Of a DNA stretch of 64,000 nt, positions 44,217 through 53,260 are shown piece by piece (positions within the stretch are counted from its first letter, which is position 1; each line of letters starts with the position of its first letter). Location: the NCBI GenBank assembly GCA_016714495.1, contig JADKDU010000007.1:186001-250000 (forward strand), read 5' to 3'. The notes below the pieces were generated by a model. It was not told the DNA's origin. It did not search any database and worked only from the letters and a program-made list of their open reading frames with translations. Source of the stretch: Hyphomonadaceae bacterium. GTDB lineage: Bacteria > Pseudomonadota > Alphaproteobacteria > Caulobacterales > Hyphomonadaceae. The position numbers were made by a program, and so were the translations under genes.

Positions 44217-44911
44217 TCATACCGGCCCCAGATGCTTCTCGAAGAACTTCATGGTCCGTTCGTTCGCCTTGTTCGCGTCGGCGGGGTGGTAGTGCTTGCC
44301 TCCGTCGCGGGCGAAAGCGTGATCGCGGCCGGGATAGGAGTGAAGCTGGTAGTTCGGGTTGGTCAGACCGGCTTTCATCTTCGTCTGGCTGTCCTTCGAG
44401 ACGAAGCCGTCCTCTTCCGCGATGTGGAGCAGGACGGGCTTCTGGGCCTTCCTGGCCTCGCCCAAATAGGTGTCGATCCCGACGCCGTAATACCCGACCG
44501 TGGCGTCGATATCGGTCCGTGTCGCCGTCAAGAAGGCCAGCAGGCCGCCGAGGCAATAGCCTTCGGCTCCGACCTTTGCATGGCCCTGTGCGCGCGCACC
44601 CAGGCGATTGTGGAGGCGATGTCTTCGACGCCTTTGTCGACGTTGAACGCCTTGAAGTAGGAGAACGCCTTCTCCCACTCCGCGTCGGTCTTGTCAGTGA
44701 TGTCGATGCCGGGCTCGATGCGCCAGAACAGGTCCGGCGCTACCGCCGTATAGCCGTCTTCGGCGAGGCTTTCGGCGATGTCGCGCATCACCTTGTTGAC
44801 CCCGAAAATCTCCTGGATGACCAGGACGGCCGGTCCGTCTTTGCGTTTGGCGTCCGCCACATAGGCGCCGAAGGATCCGTCCTTGCCCTGAATGGTCACG
44901 CGGCGACCCAT
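44217..44911 (-). pseudogene. Dienelactone hydrolase family gene with a frameshift
   Basis: Two frames together give one ~231-residue dienelactone hydrolase: V-L-V-I-Q-E-I-F-G-V-N near residue 30 in the first frame, then E-G-Y-C-L-G-G (nucleophile Cys) near 120 and G-R-D-H-A-F with the catalytic His near 200 in the second. The break is at about 44583-44592, where one base appears to be missing after W-V-R-A-H. With that base restored the whole protein would be intact and of normal length, so this is either a sequencing error or a very recent mutation. The ATG at 44911 is preceded by GGGAG. Confidence 0.75.
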
Positions 44912-45002
44912 GGCGAACTCCCGTTCTGGATTGTTGGCGGGCTGAGTTGTAGTGCTCGGCGACGGCGGAACAAGCGATCCGGCCGGCACTACCCGAGGAT
45001 AC

Positions 45003-46382
45003 ATGGCTGCGGCGCGGGGCACTACCGACACCATCATAGCGCTGGCTTCCGGGTCGGGCCGGGCGGGTGTGGCGGTCATACGGGCCTCGGGCGCCCGTGT
45101 CTTGGCGATTCTGGAGGGTATTTCCGGTAGCGCCGCCCCGAAACCGCGCATGGCGGCCGTCCGGACGTTGCGCGATGCCGATGGCGGCTTCCTGGATGAG
45201 GCGATTGTCGTCTGGATGCCGGGGCCGAACTCGTACACGGGCGAGGATGTGGTCGAATTCCATGTCCATGGCGGGCCTGCCATCGTCGAGGCGATGCTCG
45301 CCTCGGCGACGAATTCCGGGCTCTGCCGGATCGCCGAGCCGGGCGAGTTTACCCGCCGCGCTTTTGACGCTGGTCGGCTGGACCTGACACAGGCCGAAGC
45401 CATTGCCGACCTGATCGACGCCGAGACCGAGGGCCAGAGGCGGCAGGCCGGACGGCTGTACCAGGGCGAGGCCGCCCGGACTTTCGAGGGGTGGCGCGAC
45501 CTTCTGATGACGGCGATGGCCGCCCTGGAGGCGTCAATCGACTTTCCGGAAGAGGCGGACATTCCGGGTGAAATCAACCTTGCCGCGCTTGAGCCTATCG
45601 AAGCGCTGGCGGCCGATCTGGAGGCCGCGCTGGGGGATGCGGGACGGTTAAGGTCGGTTCGCGAGGGGTTCCGGGTCGCGATCCTGGGGCCGCCCAATGC
45701 CGGCAAGTCGAGCCTGATGAATCGCCTCGCGCGGCGTGAGGCGGCGATTGTTTCACCCGTGGCGGGAACGACGCGGGATGTGGTCGAGGTGAGGCTGGTT
45801 CTGGCCGGATATCCGGTCTGGGTAGCGGATACGGCGGGGCTGCGGGAAGCCTCGGACGCCATTGAGGCGGAAGGTGTGAGGCGGGCTTTGACCCGCGCCG
45901 AGGAAGCAGACCTACGAATCTGGGTGTTCGACGCCTCCGAAGGCGATGTTTCACGTGAAACATCGCTCGGTGCGGGGCGTATGCGGTATGGGGGCGTGCG
46001 CCCTGGGGACCTGCACGTACTGAACAAGGCCGATCTGATCGCCTCGGCGCCCGCCATCGCGGGGTCGGAGGACGTATTCGTGGTTTCGGCCCAGAGCGGC
46101 GCGGGTCTGGACGGGCTGGAGCGCCGCCTGACGCAGATCGTCCGGGAGCGGCTGGATGCCGACGAGGCGCCGCTGGTGACCCGGGCGCGCCATCGAGAGT
46201 TGGTCGAGGAGGCGCTGGCCGCTGTGGAGCGAGGCCTGGAGGGGGCCAGGATCGACCGGGGTGCCGAGCTGGTCTGCGAGGACTTGAGGCTGGCGGCCCG
46301 GGCCCTGGGGCGGATCACCGGGTCGATTGACGCCGAGGACCTGCTGGATCGGATTTTCTCCCAATTCTGCATCGGGAAGTAG
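45003..46382 (+). CDS. mnmE: tRNA modification GTPase MnmE
   Basis: The 459-residue protein has D-T-I-I-A-L-A-S-G near the start and the folate-binding region. The G domain has P-loop G-P-P-N-A-G-K-S-S near residue 225, G-T-T-R-D, D-T-A-G-L-R and N-K-A-D, and the protein ends in the obligatory C-I-G-K. With MnmG it modifies the wobble uridine of several tRNAs. The ATG at 45003 starts A-A-A-R-G-T-T-D. A perfect parS site lies within the G domain coding sequence (encoding D-V-S-R-E-T-S). Confidence 0.96.
   Translation: MAAARGTTDTIIALASGSGRAGVAVIRASGARVLAILEGISGSAAPKPRMAAVRTLRDADGGFLDEAIVVWMPGPNSYTGEDVVEFHVHGGPAIVEAMLASATNSGLCRIAEPGEFTRRAFDAGRLDLTQAEAIADLIDAETEGQRRQAGRLYQGEAARTFEGWRDLLMTAMAALEASIDFPEEADIPGEINLAALEPIEALAADLEAALGDAGRLRSVREGFRVAILGPPNAGKSSLMNRLARREAAIVSPVAGTTRDVVEVRLVLAGYPVWVADTAGLREASDAIEAEGVRRALTRAEEADLRIWVFDASEGDVSRETSLGAGRMRYGGVRPGDLHVLNKADLIASAPAIAGSEDVFVVSAQSGAGLDGLERRLTQIVRERLDADEAPLVTRARHRELVEEALAAVERGLEGARIDRGAELVCEDLRLAARALGRITGSIDAEDLLDRIFSQFCIGK
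45947..45962. promoter_or_regulatory. parS site 1 (inside mnmE)
   Basis: TGTTTCACGTGAAACA, the exact consensus parS bound by ParB. It is flanked by GA and TC to make a 20-base palindrome. The frame reads V-S-R-E-T. Confidence 0.92.
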
Positions 46383-46398
46383 CCGGACACGGGGCCGA

Positions 46399-46414
46399 TG
46401 TTTCACGTGAAACA
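46399..46414. promoter_or_regulatory. parS site 2 (just after mnmE)
   Basis: Exact TGTTTCACGTGAAACA, again within a 20-base palindrome (GA and TC flanks), 16 bases after the mnmE stop and 452 bases from site 1. Confidence 0.93.
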
Positions 46415-46776
46415 TCAAGATCAGGTCAAAGCAGGCGCCTTGCGCCATCCCGCGCGCGTTCGAACCGCTGCTGGTTGATTGCCCCGTGCGGCGTACCGCC
46501 GAGCGTATAGCCCCTGGATCAAGCAGGACAGGGCCGCTCCGCGGCATGCGCTGAGCGTTGAGCCCGCAGCCGCCCCATTCGTTTTTCGAGGGAAAACAAC
46601 TGGCAAGCGATCCGGAGCCAACGCTCGCCTTCGGCCGGTTTGCCAGCCCCGGACCGCGTTTCGGGCATTATCGATGGATCTGCAATCGTCGCCGTTTTCC
46701 CCAACATGGGGTCTCCTGTGGGTTGGGATTTACTTTTGGCCACGAACCAGCCTACCGACCGGCCAGAGCCGTCCAG

Positions 46777-46992
46777 GATGCTCCGGCCCCGGCTCAGATA
46801 GAGGGCGGGGGACGGAGGCGCGTCTTATGGCTTGGGCGAGCCGCTCCAAGCCGGCCCTGGCGCTCGTCAAGAGAGGCGCGATCATGCGTCGACGCTGCGC
46901 GTCAACCCCGCGACTGTCCTCCACGCGGCGGCGACATGGGCCCCATCTCACAGGTAGGACGAAATGGGGATGGACCGGGCGCCATCCCCCAT
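46777..46992 (+). repeat. Dispersed repeat, copy B
   Basis: Related to 18447-18761. The block starting ATGGCTTGGGCGAGCCGCT lies at 46827. The terminal hairpin TGGGGATGG/CCATCCCCCA at 46965-46992 corresponds to the one in copy A although the bases differ, so pairing is kept. Copy B is about 100 bases shorter than copy A. No reading frame is shared through the length. Confidence 0.65.
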
Positions 46993-47098
46993 CCGGATTG
47001 TGCGGGAAGGCCTAAGCGACAAAGGATTGGGGGGGAGTGTCGGGTGCAATCGGATACCGCTGAATTGCGGTTATGGACGGCATCGGACGTCAAGGCGG

Positions 47099-47114
47099 TG
47101 TTTCACGTGAAACG
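47099..47114. promoter_or_regulatory. parS site 3 (upstream of mnmG)
   Basis: TGTTTCACGTGAAACG, one base from the full consensus, 62 bases before the mnmG start in non-coding DNA. Confidence 0.9.
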
Positions 47115-47176
47115 GCGCCTCGACGGCGCGGCCGGGGCCCCTTAAATGACCCCCTCAATCCACAGGCAGCCGCCGT

Positions 47177-49072
47177 ATGCAGATCCAGTCACAAACATTC
47201 GACGTCATTGTCATTGGCGGGGGCCATGCCGGCGCTGAAGCCGCCGCCGCCGCCGCGCGTTTCGGGGCGAAGACGGCGCTGGTCACGCACAAGCTTTCGA
47301 CCATTGGCGAAATGTCGTGCAACCCGGCCATTGGCGGGTTGGGCAAGGGGCATCTGGTCCGGGAAGTCGACGCGCTGGACGGCGTGATGGGCCGGGCGGC
47401 AGATCGCGGCGGCATCCAGTTCAGGATGCTCAACCGGTCCAAAGGGCCGGCGGTGCGGGGGCCTCGCACGCAGGCCGACCGGAAGCTCTATCGCGAAGCG
47501 GTGCAGTCGATCCTTGGCGAGTACCCTAACCTCACCCTGATCGAGGATGGGGTTGAGGACCTGATCGTCGAGAATGATCGGGTGGCGGGTGTCGTTGGAC
47601 GGTCGGGACGGGCTTGGAAGGCCGGGGCTGTCGTGGTGACGACCGGGACCTTCCTCAAAGGCCTGATTCATATTGGCGAGAAGCGGATTCCGGCGGGGCG
47701 GGTCGGCGAACAGCCGGCGATCGGATTGTCCGATCGGCTGTATGGGTTGGGCCTGCGCATGGGGCGGCTCAAGACGGGCACGCCGGCGCGGCTTCGGGCC
47801 TCAAGCATCAACTGGGATGGGATGGAGATGCAGGAGGCGGACGCCGAGCCGATCCCATTCTCCTTCCTGAATGACCGGATCACGGTTCCACAGATCGCAT
47901 GCGGCATAACCTGGACGTCGGCCGAGGTGCATGCGGTGATCGGCGACAACCTGCACAAGTCGGCGGTCTATTCGGGCGCGATTGCGGGCCGTGGGCCACG
48001 CTACTGCCCGTCGATCGAGGACAAGGTGAAGCGGTTTGCGGATCGCGATAAGCACCAGGTCTTCCTCGAACCGGAAGGTCTTCCGGGTACGGAGGATGGC
48101 GATACGATCTACCCGAACGGGATTTCGACCTCTCTGCCGGAAGACGTGCAGGAAGCTTTCATCCGCAAGATCCCCGGGCTTGAGAATGTCGCGATCAAGC
48201 GGTTCGGATACGCGATCGAATATGACTATGTGGACCCGCGCGAGCTGGACCCGACGCTGGGCGTGAAACGCCTGCCGGGGCTTTTTCTGGCAGGCCAGAT
48301 CAACGGCACGACAGGCTATGAAGAGGCTGCGGGACAGGGCCTGGTGGCTGGCCTCAACGCGGCGCGCTTTGCGGCGGGGAGCGATCCCTTCATTCTCGAC
48401 CGGAGCCGCGCGTATATCGGCGTGATGATCGATGATCTCGTGACGCGCGGGGTGAGCGAGCCGTATCGGATGTTCACCTCGCGGGCCGAATACAGGCTCA
48501 CGCTGCGGGCGGACAATGCGGACCAGCGGCTGACGGAGACGGGCATTGCGGCGGGCGTTGTCGGCCATTTCCGGCAAAATGCGTTTCACGTGAAACGTCA
48601 GGCAATCGATGCGGCGCGGGCGCGGATGGAAGCGCTGACGCTGACGCCGAACGAGGCGCGGGGCCACGGCGTCAATATCAATCTTGACGGCAAGCGGCGC
48701 AGCGCGATGGAGGTGCTGGCGTATGACGGCGTCGACTTCGCGAAGCTGCGCGGCGTGTGGCCGGAGCTGGCCGATGTGACGCCGCAGGTCGCCGAGCAGA
48801 TGGAGATCGAGGCGGCGTATGCTGGATATCTCGACCGCCAGGAGGCGGATATTGTCGCGTTCCGGAAAGACGAGGACATGCGGCTGCCGGCGGACATCGA
48901 CTATCGCTCGATTGGCGGGCTGTCGAACGAGGCGAAGGACAAGCTGTCCACCGTGCGGCCGGCGACGCTGGGCCAGGCTGCGCGGATCGAAGGCATGACG
49001 CCGGGCGCGATCACGGCTGTGCTCGGGTATCTGCGGCGGGAAGCCAAGGCAAAGAAGAAGGCCCAAGCGTGA
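47177..49072 (+). CDS. mnmG: tRNA modification enzyme MnmG (GidA)
   Basis: The 631-residue flavoprotein begins F-D-V-I-V-I-G-G-G-H-A-G-A-E-A-A, the FAD-binding motif. It has M-S-C-N-P-A-I-G-G-L-G-K-G near 50, Q-F-R-M-L-N-R-S-K-G-P-A near 80 and the C-terminal E-A-A-G-Q-G-L. It works with MnmE in tRNA wobble modification. It overlaps rsmG by four bases. The coding sequence contains parS site 4, read as F-H-V-K-R. Confidence 0.97.
   Translation: MQIQSQTFDVIVIGGGHAGAEAAAAAARFGAKTALVTHKLSTIGEMSCNPAIGGLGKGHLVREVDALDGVMGRAADRGGIQFRMLNRSKGPAVRGPRTQADRKLYREAVQSILGEYPNLTLIEDGVEDLIVENDRVAGVVGRSGRAWKAGAVVVTTGTFLKGLIHIGEKRIPAGRVGEQPAIGLSDRLYGLGLRMGRLKTGTPARLRASSINWDGMEMQEADAEPIPFSFLNDRITVPQIACGITWTSAEVHAVIGDNLHKSAVYSGAIAGRGPRYCPSIEDKVKRFADRDKHQVFLEPEGLPGTEDGDTIYPNGISTSLPEDVQEAFIRKIPGLENVAIKRFGYAIEYDYVDPRELDPTLGVKRLPGLFLAGQINGTTGYEEAAGQGLVAGLNAARFAAGSDPFILDRSRAYIGVMIDDLVTRGVSEPYRMFTSRAEYRLTLRADNADQRLTETGIAAGVVGHFRQNAFHVKRQAIDAARARMEALTLTPNEARGHGVNINLDGKRRSAMEVLAYDGVDFAKLRGVWPELADVTPQVAEQMEIEAAYAGYLDRQEADIVAFRKDEDMRLPADIDYRSIGGLSNEAKDKLSTVRPATLGQAARIEGMTPGAITAVLGYLRREAKAKKKAQA
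48582..48597. promoter_or_regulatory. parS site 4 (inside mnmG)
   Basis: CGTTTCACGTGAAACG, a 16-base perfect palindrome with the full GTTTCACGTGAAAC core. It is read by mnmG as A-F-H-V-K-R. Confidence 0.88.
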
Positions 49073-49722
49073 GCTGGCCAGCGACCGACGAGGATGGGTT
49101 CGGACCTGAGGACGTGGTTCGGCTCACCGGGGTTTCACGTGAAACCTTTCAAAAAATTTCGGCCTATCTCGAGCTGCTCGACCGCTGGCGGGAGCGAATC
49201 AACCTGATCGGGCCAGCCGAGGGCCGCCATCTCTGGAGGCGCCATGTGCTCGATAGCCTGCAGCTGCTCCAATATATTTCTGCTGAGGACAAATCGGTCG
49301 CGGACCTGGGGTCCGGGGCCGGGTTCCCGGGACTGATCCTGGCGTGTGCGTTGGCGGACAAGGCCGGGGCGGCGGTGACGCTGGTCGAAAAAAGTCCGCG
49401 GAAATCCGAGTTCCTGCGGGCGGTAGGCAAGGAAGTTGGCCTGCCCGTGGCCGTGCTGACCATCCGGCTGGAGGATGCGCCAGGGGTGCTGTTTGATGTG
49501 GTGACGGCGCGCGCGCTGGCCCCTTTGCCCAAACTTCTAGGGTTCGCGGACGCCTGGCTTAAACCTTCCGGTAAGGCCCTGCTGATGAAAGGTAGGGATA
49601 CGGAGGCCGAACTGGCCGAGGCGCGGGAAGCGTGGACGTTCGATCTGTCCACGCTCGACAGCCAATCCAGCCCAGAAGGGCGTGTGTTGAGAGTTTCGTC
49701 GTTACGTTCGCGGAGGGCCTGA
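49069..49722 (+). CDS. rsmG: 16S rRNA m7G527 methyltransferase RsmG (GidB)
   Basis: The 217-residue protein has V-A-D-L-G-S-G-A-G-F-P-G near residue 75, the S-adenosylmethionine site, and V-T-A-R-A-L-A-P-L near 145. It methylates G527 of 16S rRNA. The GTG at 49069 overlaps the mnmG stop in GTGA; longer starts lie inside mnmG. The N-terminal G-V-S-R-E-T-F is encoded by parS site 5. The stop shares one base with the parA ATG. Confidence 0.95.
   Translation: MSWPATDEDGFGPEDVVRLTGVSRETFQKISAYLELLDRWRERINLIGPAEGRHLWRRHVLDSLQLLQYISAEDKSVADLGSGAGFPGLILACALADKAGAAVTLVEKSPRKSEFLRAVGKEVGLPVAVLTIRLEDAPGVLFDVVTARALAPLPKLLGFADAWLKPSGKALLMKGRDTEAELAEAREAWTFDLSTLDSQSSPEGRVLRVSSLRSRRA
49131..49146. promoter_or_regulatory. 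parS site 5 (inside rsmG)
   Basis: GGTTTCACGTGAAACC, a 16-base palindrome with the intact core. It encodes V-S-R-E-T at the RsmG N-terminus. Confidence 0.88.
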
Positions 49723-50507
49723 TGCGCGTTATCGCCGTCGCCAACCAGAAAGGCGGAGTGGGTAAGACCACGACCGCCATCAATCTTGGCACTGCTCTCG
49801 CGGCGGTTGGCCGCCGCGTGCTCATTCTCGATTGCGATGCGCAGGGCAACGCCTCGACCGGGCTCGGCGTCGAGCCGGTGGCGCGTCGCAAGACATCCTA
49901 CGATGTGCTGGTCGGCGATGGGACGCTGGCCGAAGCGATCATCGAGACGAAAGTGCCCAACCTTGATCTCGTGCCGGGAGACGAAAACCTCGCAGGCGTC
50001 GAGACGATCCTTCACTCGGACCCGAAGAAGAATTTCAAACTGCAAGAAGCGTTCGCGGAACTGAAGCGCAGCGGCCGTGAATATGATACCGTTCTGATCG
50101 ATTGCCCGCCGTCGCTGTCGGCAGTTACCATTAACGCGATGGTCGCCGCGAACGCCGTGCTGGTGCCGCTGCAGTGCGAATTCCTGGCGCTCGAAGGTCT
50201 GTCGCAGCTTCTGCGCACTGTTGATCTCGTGCGCAACGCGCTGAACCCGGATCTCGAAATCCAGGGCGTCGTGCTGACGATGTACGATCGGCGCAACAAC
50301 CTTTCCGATCAGGTCGCGGGCGAAGTGCGCTCGTTCTTCGGCGCAAAAGTCTATCAGACCGTGATCCCGAGAAACGTGAAGCTGTCGGAAGCGCCGTCCT
50401 TCGGGCTGCCTGCGATTCTCTACGACCATAAATGTTCCGGTAGTGAAGCCTACATCATGCTCGCGCAGGAACTCATGCAACGTGAACGCGAGAGGGCTGC
50501 GGCGTGA
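49722..50507 (+). CDS. parA: Chromosome partitioning ATPase ParA
   Basis: The 261-residue protein starts R-V-I-A-V-A-N-Q-K-G-G-V-G-K-T-T-T, the deviant Walker A of ParA at residues 10-17, followed by D-C-D-A-Q-G-N-A-S-T and V-L-I-D-C-P-P-S. It binds DNA with ATP and moves ParB-parS complexes to the poles. ATG at 49722 shares one base with the rsmG stop and has GGAGG upstream. parB follows in a four-base overlap. Confidence 0.96.
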   Translation: MRVIAVANQKGGVGKTTTAINLGTALAAVGRRVLILDCDAQGNASTGLGVEPVARRKTSYDVLVGDGTLAEAIIETKVPNLDLVPGDENLAGVETILHSDPKKNFKLQEAFAELKRSGREYDTVLIDCPPSLSAVTINAMVAANAVLVPLQCEFLALEGLSQLLRTVDLVRNALNPDLEIQGVVLTMYDRRNNLSDQVAGEVRSFFGAKVYQTVIPRNVKLSEAPSFGLPAILYDHKCSGSEAYIMLAQELMQRERERAAA

Positions 50508-51445
50508 ACCAACCGTTGAAACAGGCCAAGCTTGGACGCGGACTTTCGGCGCTGCTCGGGGATTATACCGGCGCGCGCAATGTCGTTGAAAACCTGGAGC
50601 CGACGTCTGGCGCCGTCGCTGCGTCCGCGGACGAACCGCCATCGCTCGATATCGCGATCGACCGGATCATTCCGAATCCGAAACAGCCGCGCCGCACCTT
50701 TATCGAGGCCGAGCTTGAAGAGCTGGCGGAATCGATCCGCACCAAGGGCGTGATCCAGCCCATCCTCGTTCGTCCCGATCCAGCGAATGTCGAGATGTTC
50801 GAGATTATCGCGGGCGAGCGCCGCTGGCGGGCTGCGCGTCGCGCTGGCTTGACGGTCATACCGGCGGTCGTGCGCGAGATGGACGATCGCGAGATGCTCG
50901 AGATCGCGATCATCGAGAACGTGCAGCGCTCGGACCTCAACGCGGTTGAGGAAGCCGAAGCCTACAAGTCGCTGATCGACCGGTTTGGCCGGACGCAGGA
51001 ATCGGTGGCGCAACAGGTCGGCAAGAGCCGCGAGCATGTGTCAAACACGCTGCGCCTGCTCAACCTGCCGGAAGATGTGCGCGAGCATGTGCGCGAGGGC
51101 CGCCTGACGCCGGGCCATGCGCGTGCGCTGCTGAAGACATCTGATCCGTCTGCGTTCGCTGCGACCGTCATCGCCAAGGGCCTCTCGGTGCGTGACACCG
51201 AGGCGCTGTCGAAGGTCGAGAAATCGGGCGGCAAGTTCGAGGCGAAATCGTCCGCGCTGGCGCCCGACAAGGATGTCGACACGAAAGCGCTCGAGCTCGA
51301 CCTGCAGCGTTCGCTGGGTCTCGACGTCGACATCCGCCATGTGAATGGCAAGGGCGGGGAGGTGCGCATCAAGTATGCGCAGCTTGAACAGCTGGACGAA
51401 ATCTGCCGCCTGCTGTCGCGGCCACGCACGGCGAAGCCAGACTGA
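50504..51445 (+). CDS. parB: Chromosome partitioning protein ParB
   Basis: The 313-residue protein has L-G-R-G-L-S-A-L-L-G at the start, the ParA-activating peptide. The CTPase/nuclease-like domain has Q-P-R-R-T-F and the arginine patch G-E-R-R-W-R-A-A near 105. A helix-turn-helix follows (S-V-A-Q-Q-V-G-K-S-R-E-H-V-S near 170), then the C-terminal dimer domain. It binds parS sites and spreads. Five matching palindromes lie 1.4-4.6 kb upstream. The GTG start overlaps the parA stop. Confidence 0.96.
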   Translation: MNQPLKQAKLGRGLSALLGDYTGARNVVENLEPTSGAVAASADEPPSLDIAIDRIIPNPKQPRRTFIEAELEELAESIRTKGVIQPILVRPDPANVEMFEIIAGERRWRAARRAGLTVIPAVVREMDDREMLEIAIIENVQRSDLNAVEEAEAYKSLIDRFGRTQESVAQQVGKSREHVSNTLRLLNLPEDVREHVREGRLTPGHARALLKTSDPSAFAATVIAKGLSVRDTEALSKVEKSGGKFEAKSSALAPDKDVDTKALELDLQRSLGLDVDIRHVNGKGGEVRIKYAQLEQLDEICRLLSRPRTAKPD

Positions 51446-51497
51446 GCGCATCTGCCGGGAAGATTGAAACAGGCCGCACAATGAGCGCGGGCTGTTC

Positions 51498-53099
51498 TTA
51501 TTTCCCCGGCTCGATTCTCAACAGCACGCTGTCGGCGCCTTCGTCGGTGATCGCATACAGATAGCCGTCGGGGCTTTGTTCGACGTCTCGAATGCGCTGG
51601 TGGAGGTCAAGCAGCAGGATCTCGCTGCGGACGACTTCCCAATTGTCGTTGAAGACGATGCGCTCGATGTGGCCAGAGCGCGGCGAGTTGCTCATGCGCA
51701 TCGCGCCAATGAAGAGGTTGCGTTTCCAGCCAGGGAATTTGTCGCCGGTGTAGAAGACCATGCCGCCCGGCGCGATTGAGGGGACATAGGAGATGTGCGG
51801 GCGCGTCATGCCGTCGTGGACGGGCATCTCGCCAGAGACTTTCGGGCCAGCGTAATAGCGGCCATCGCTGACGACGGGCCAGCCATAGTTCTGGCCGGGG
51901 CGCAGGATGTTCACTTCGTCGCCGCCCTGTGGGCCATGCTCGGAGACCCAGAATTCCTTGGTCCACGGATTTAGCGTCATGCCGAGATTGACGCGATGGC
52001 CGAGCGTGAAGATCTCGGGATTGTAGCCCTTCTTTCCAACGAATGGATTGTCCTGCGGGACAGTGCCGTCGTCGTTGAGGCGAATGGTCTTGCCCGCGAA
52101 GTCATCCGGATGCTGGGCGCGGCCGATCGAGTCATCCGTGCCGACGCCGGGACAGCCTATGGTGAAGTAGAGCTTGCCGTCCGGCCCGAACATCATGCGC
52201 GAGTAGAGCGCGTCAACGTCGTCGGAGAGGAAGATGTCTTTGCCGTCGACGATCTTCGTTCCATCCCAGCGGCCGCGCCAGATAGCGTTGGAGCCAAGGT
52301 CGCCGCGGGGCTTGTGATAGGACAGATAGATCAGGCCGTTCGTCTTGAAGTCGGGATGGAGTGCAATGTCCATGAAGCCGGTTCCGGTGCCGAGAACCGC
52401 AACCTTCTCCGGCGTGCCGGCAATGGGCCTTGGATCAAGTTTGCCGTCGCGAATGATGCGAAGCGCGCCAGCTCGCTCGGTGATGAGGATGGCGTTGTCG
52501 GGCAGGAATTCGATTGCGCGTGGCGTGGTGACGCCACGCGTGACGATCGAGACTTGAATGTTGCGCTGCTCCCACGATTCCAACCTGAAGGGACCTTCGC
52601 CGAGCGGCGGGGCGGGCCAGGCGGCGGGGCGCTCGCCATCCGCGCTGTCGCGTTCGTCGCGAATTCGGCGGACGGGGTAGGGATATTCCGGGCGATAGGC
52701 TTCGCGATTGAGGCCGGCGGGATCGTCGCTCTCGCTCGCCGCCGCAAGCTGTTTCAGCGTTGCGGGAGAGGCGGTGATGAAGGAGATGACGTGCGCGCGC
52801 TGTTCGGTGTTGAGCATCTTCGATTGCAGCGACATGAGGCCGGCGTCGCTCAGCGCGGTGGAGACGCGGTCCTTGCTGAAGGTGTGGAGCTTGGCGAGTT
52901 CGGGCGCGGTCTCGTCGCCGCCATTGTGACAGGCGGCGCAGAAGGTGTTGTAGACCTGCTGACCTGCGGCGGCGGTTGAAGCGGCGGCGGCTGTCGCTGG
53001 CGATGCGGCGAGGGATGCGGTGTCGGTGGCGGCGGGCGCTGACGTGCAGGCGGCGAGGGCGAGCACTGATGCGGCGGCGAAGCGCGAACGAAGTCTCAT
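51498..53099 (-). CDS. Lipoprotein cytochrome c fused to PQQ-dependent sugar (sorbosone-type) dehydrogenase, copy 1
   Basis: The 533-residue protein has a lipobox (L-A-A-C, Cys18), a low-complexity Ala/Thr linker, a small cytochrome c domain with C-A-A-C-H at residues 54-58, and a beta-propeller of the soluble glucose/sorbosone dehydrogenase family from about residue 160. Propeller motifs include G-F-M-D-I-A-L-H-P-D-F, Y-L-S-Y-H-K-P-R, E-H-G-P-Q-G-G-D-E and N-Y-G-W-P. Such proteins oxidise sugars or aldehydes with PQQ; the fused haem would take the electrons. The ATG is at 53099. It is a tandem paralogue of the next gene. Confidence 0.82.
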   Translation of the reverse strand: MRLRSRFAAASVLALAACTSAPAATDTASLAASPATAAAASTAAAGQQVYNTFCAACHNGGDETAPELAKLHTFSKDRVSTALSDAGLMSLQSKMLNTEQRAHVISFITASPATLKQLAAASESDDPAGLNREAYRPEYPYPVRRIRDERDSADGERPAAWPAPPLGEGPFRLESWEQRNIQVSIVTRGVTTPRAIEFLPDNAILITERAGALRIIRDGKLDPRPIAGTPEKVAVLGTGTGFMDIALHPDFKTNGLIYLSYHKPRGDLGSNAIWRGRWDGTKIVDGKDIFLSDDVDALYSRMMFGPDGKLYFTIGCPGVGTDDSIGRAQHPDDFAGKTIRLNDDGTVPQDNPFVGKKGYNPEIFTLGHRVNLGMTLNPWTKEFWVSEHGPQGGDEVNILRPGQNYGWPVVSDGRYYAGPKVSGEMPVHDGMTRPHISYVPSIAPGGMVFYTGDKFPGWKRNLFIGAMRMSNSPRSGHIERIVFNDNWEVVRSEILLLDLHQRIRDVEQSPDGYLYAITDEGADSVLLRIEPGK

Positions 53100-53260
53100 G
53101 AATGTCCCCAACAATGATGACGCATTGAAGGGTCAAACGCGCGCGTAGTCACGCTGCGCCGCGTCAGTTTTTTCGCTTTGATGTCGTTGCGGAAGGGAGC
53201 GGGCCAATGCGTCTCATGGCGAGCCGTGCCTTCAGCGGCGGCTCGCCATGAGGATGTGCG

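Larger units (their letters stand above)
46383..47176 (+). other. Large non-coding gap between mnmE and mnmG
   Basis: These 794 bases carry no gene I can support; overlapping frames on both strands have no domain. The gap holds parS sites 2 and 3, dispersed repeat copy B and, presumably, the mnmG promoter. The part at 46420-46770 shows nothing recognisable. The size is unusual for this gene cluster, in which mnmE and mnmG are normally close. Confidence 0.55.

Noticed and set aside
46451..46475. tRNA-like T-arm (GTTCGAACC)
   Set aside because: No acceptor, D or anticodon stems could be laid out around it.
46421..47015. Overlapping open frames in the mnmE-mnmG gap as genes
   Set aside because: No domain, compositionally biased, present on both strands at once, and inconsistent with the related copy near 18.5 kb.
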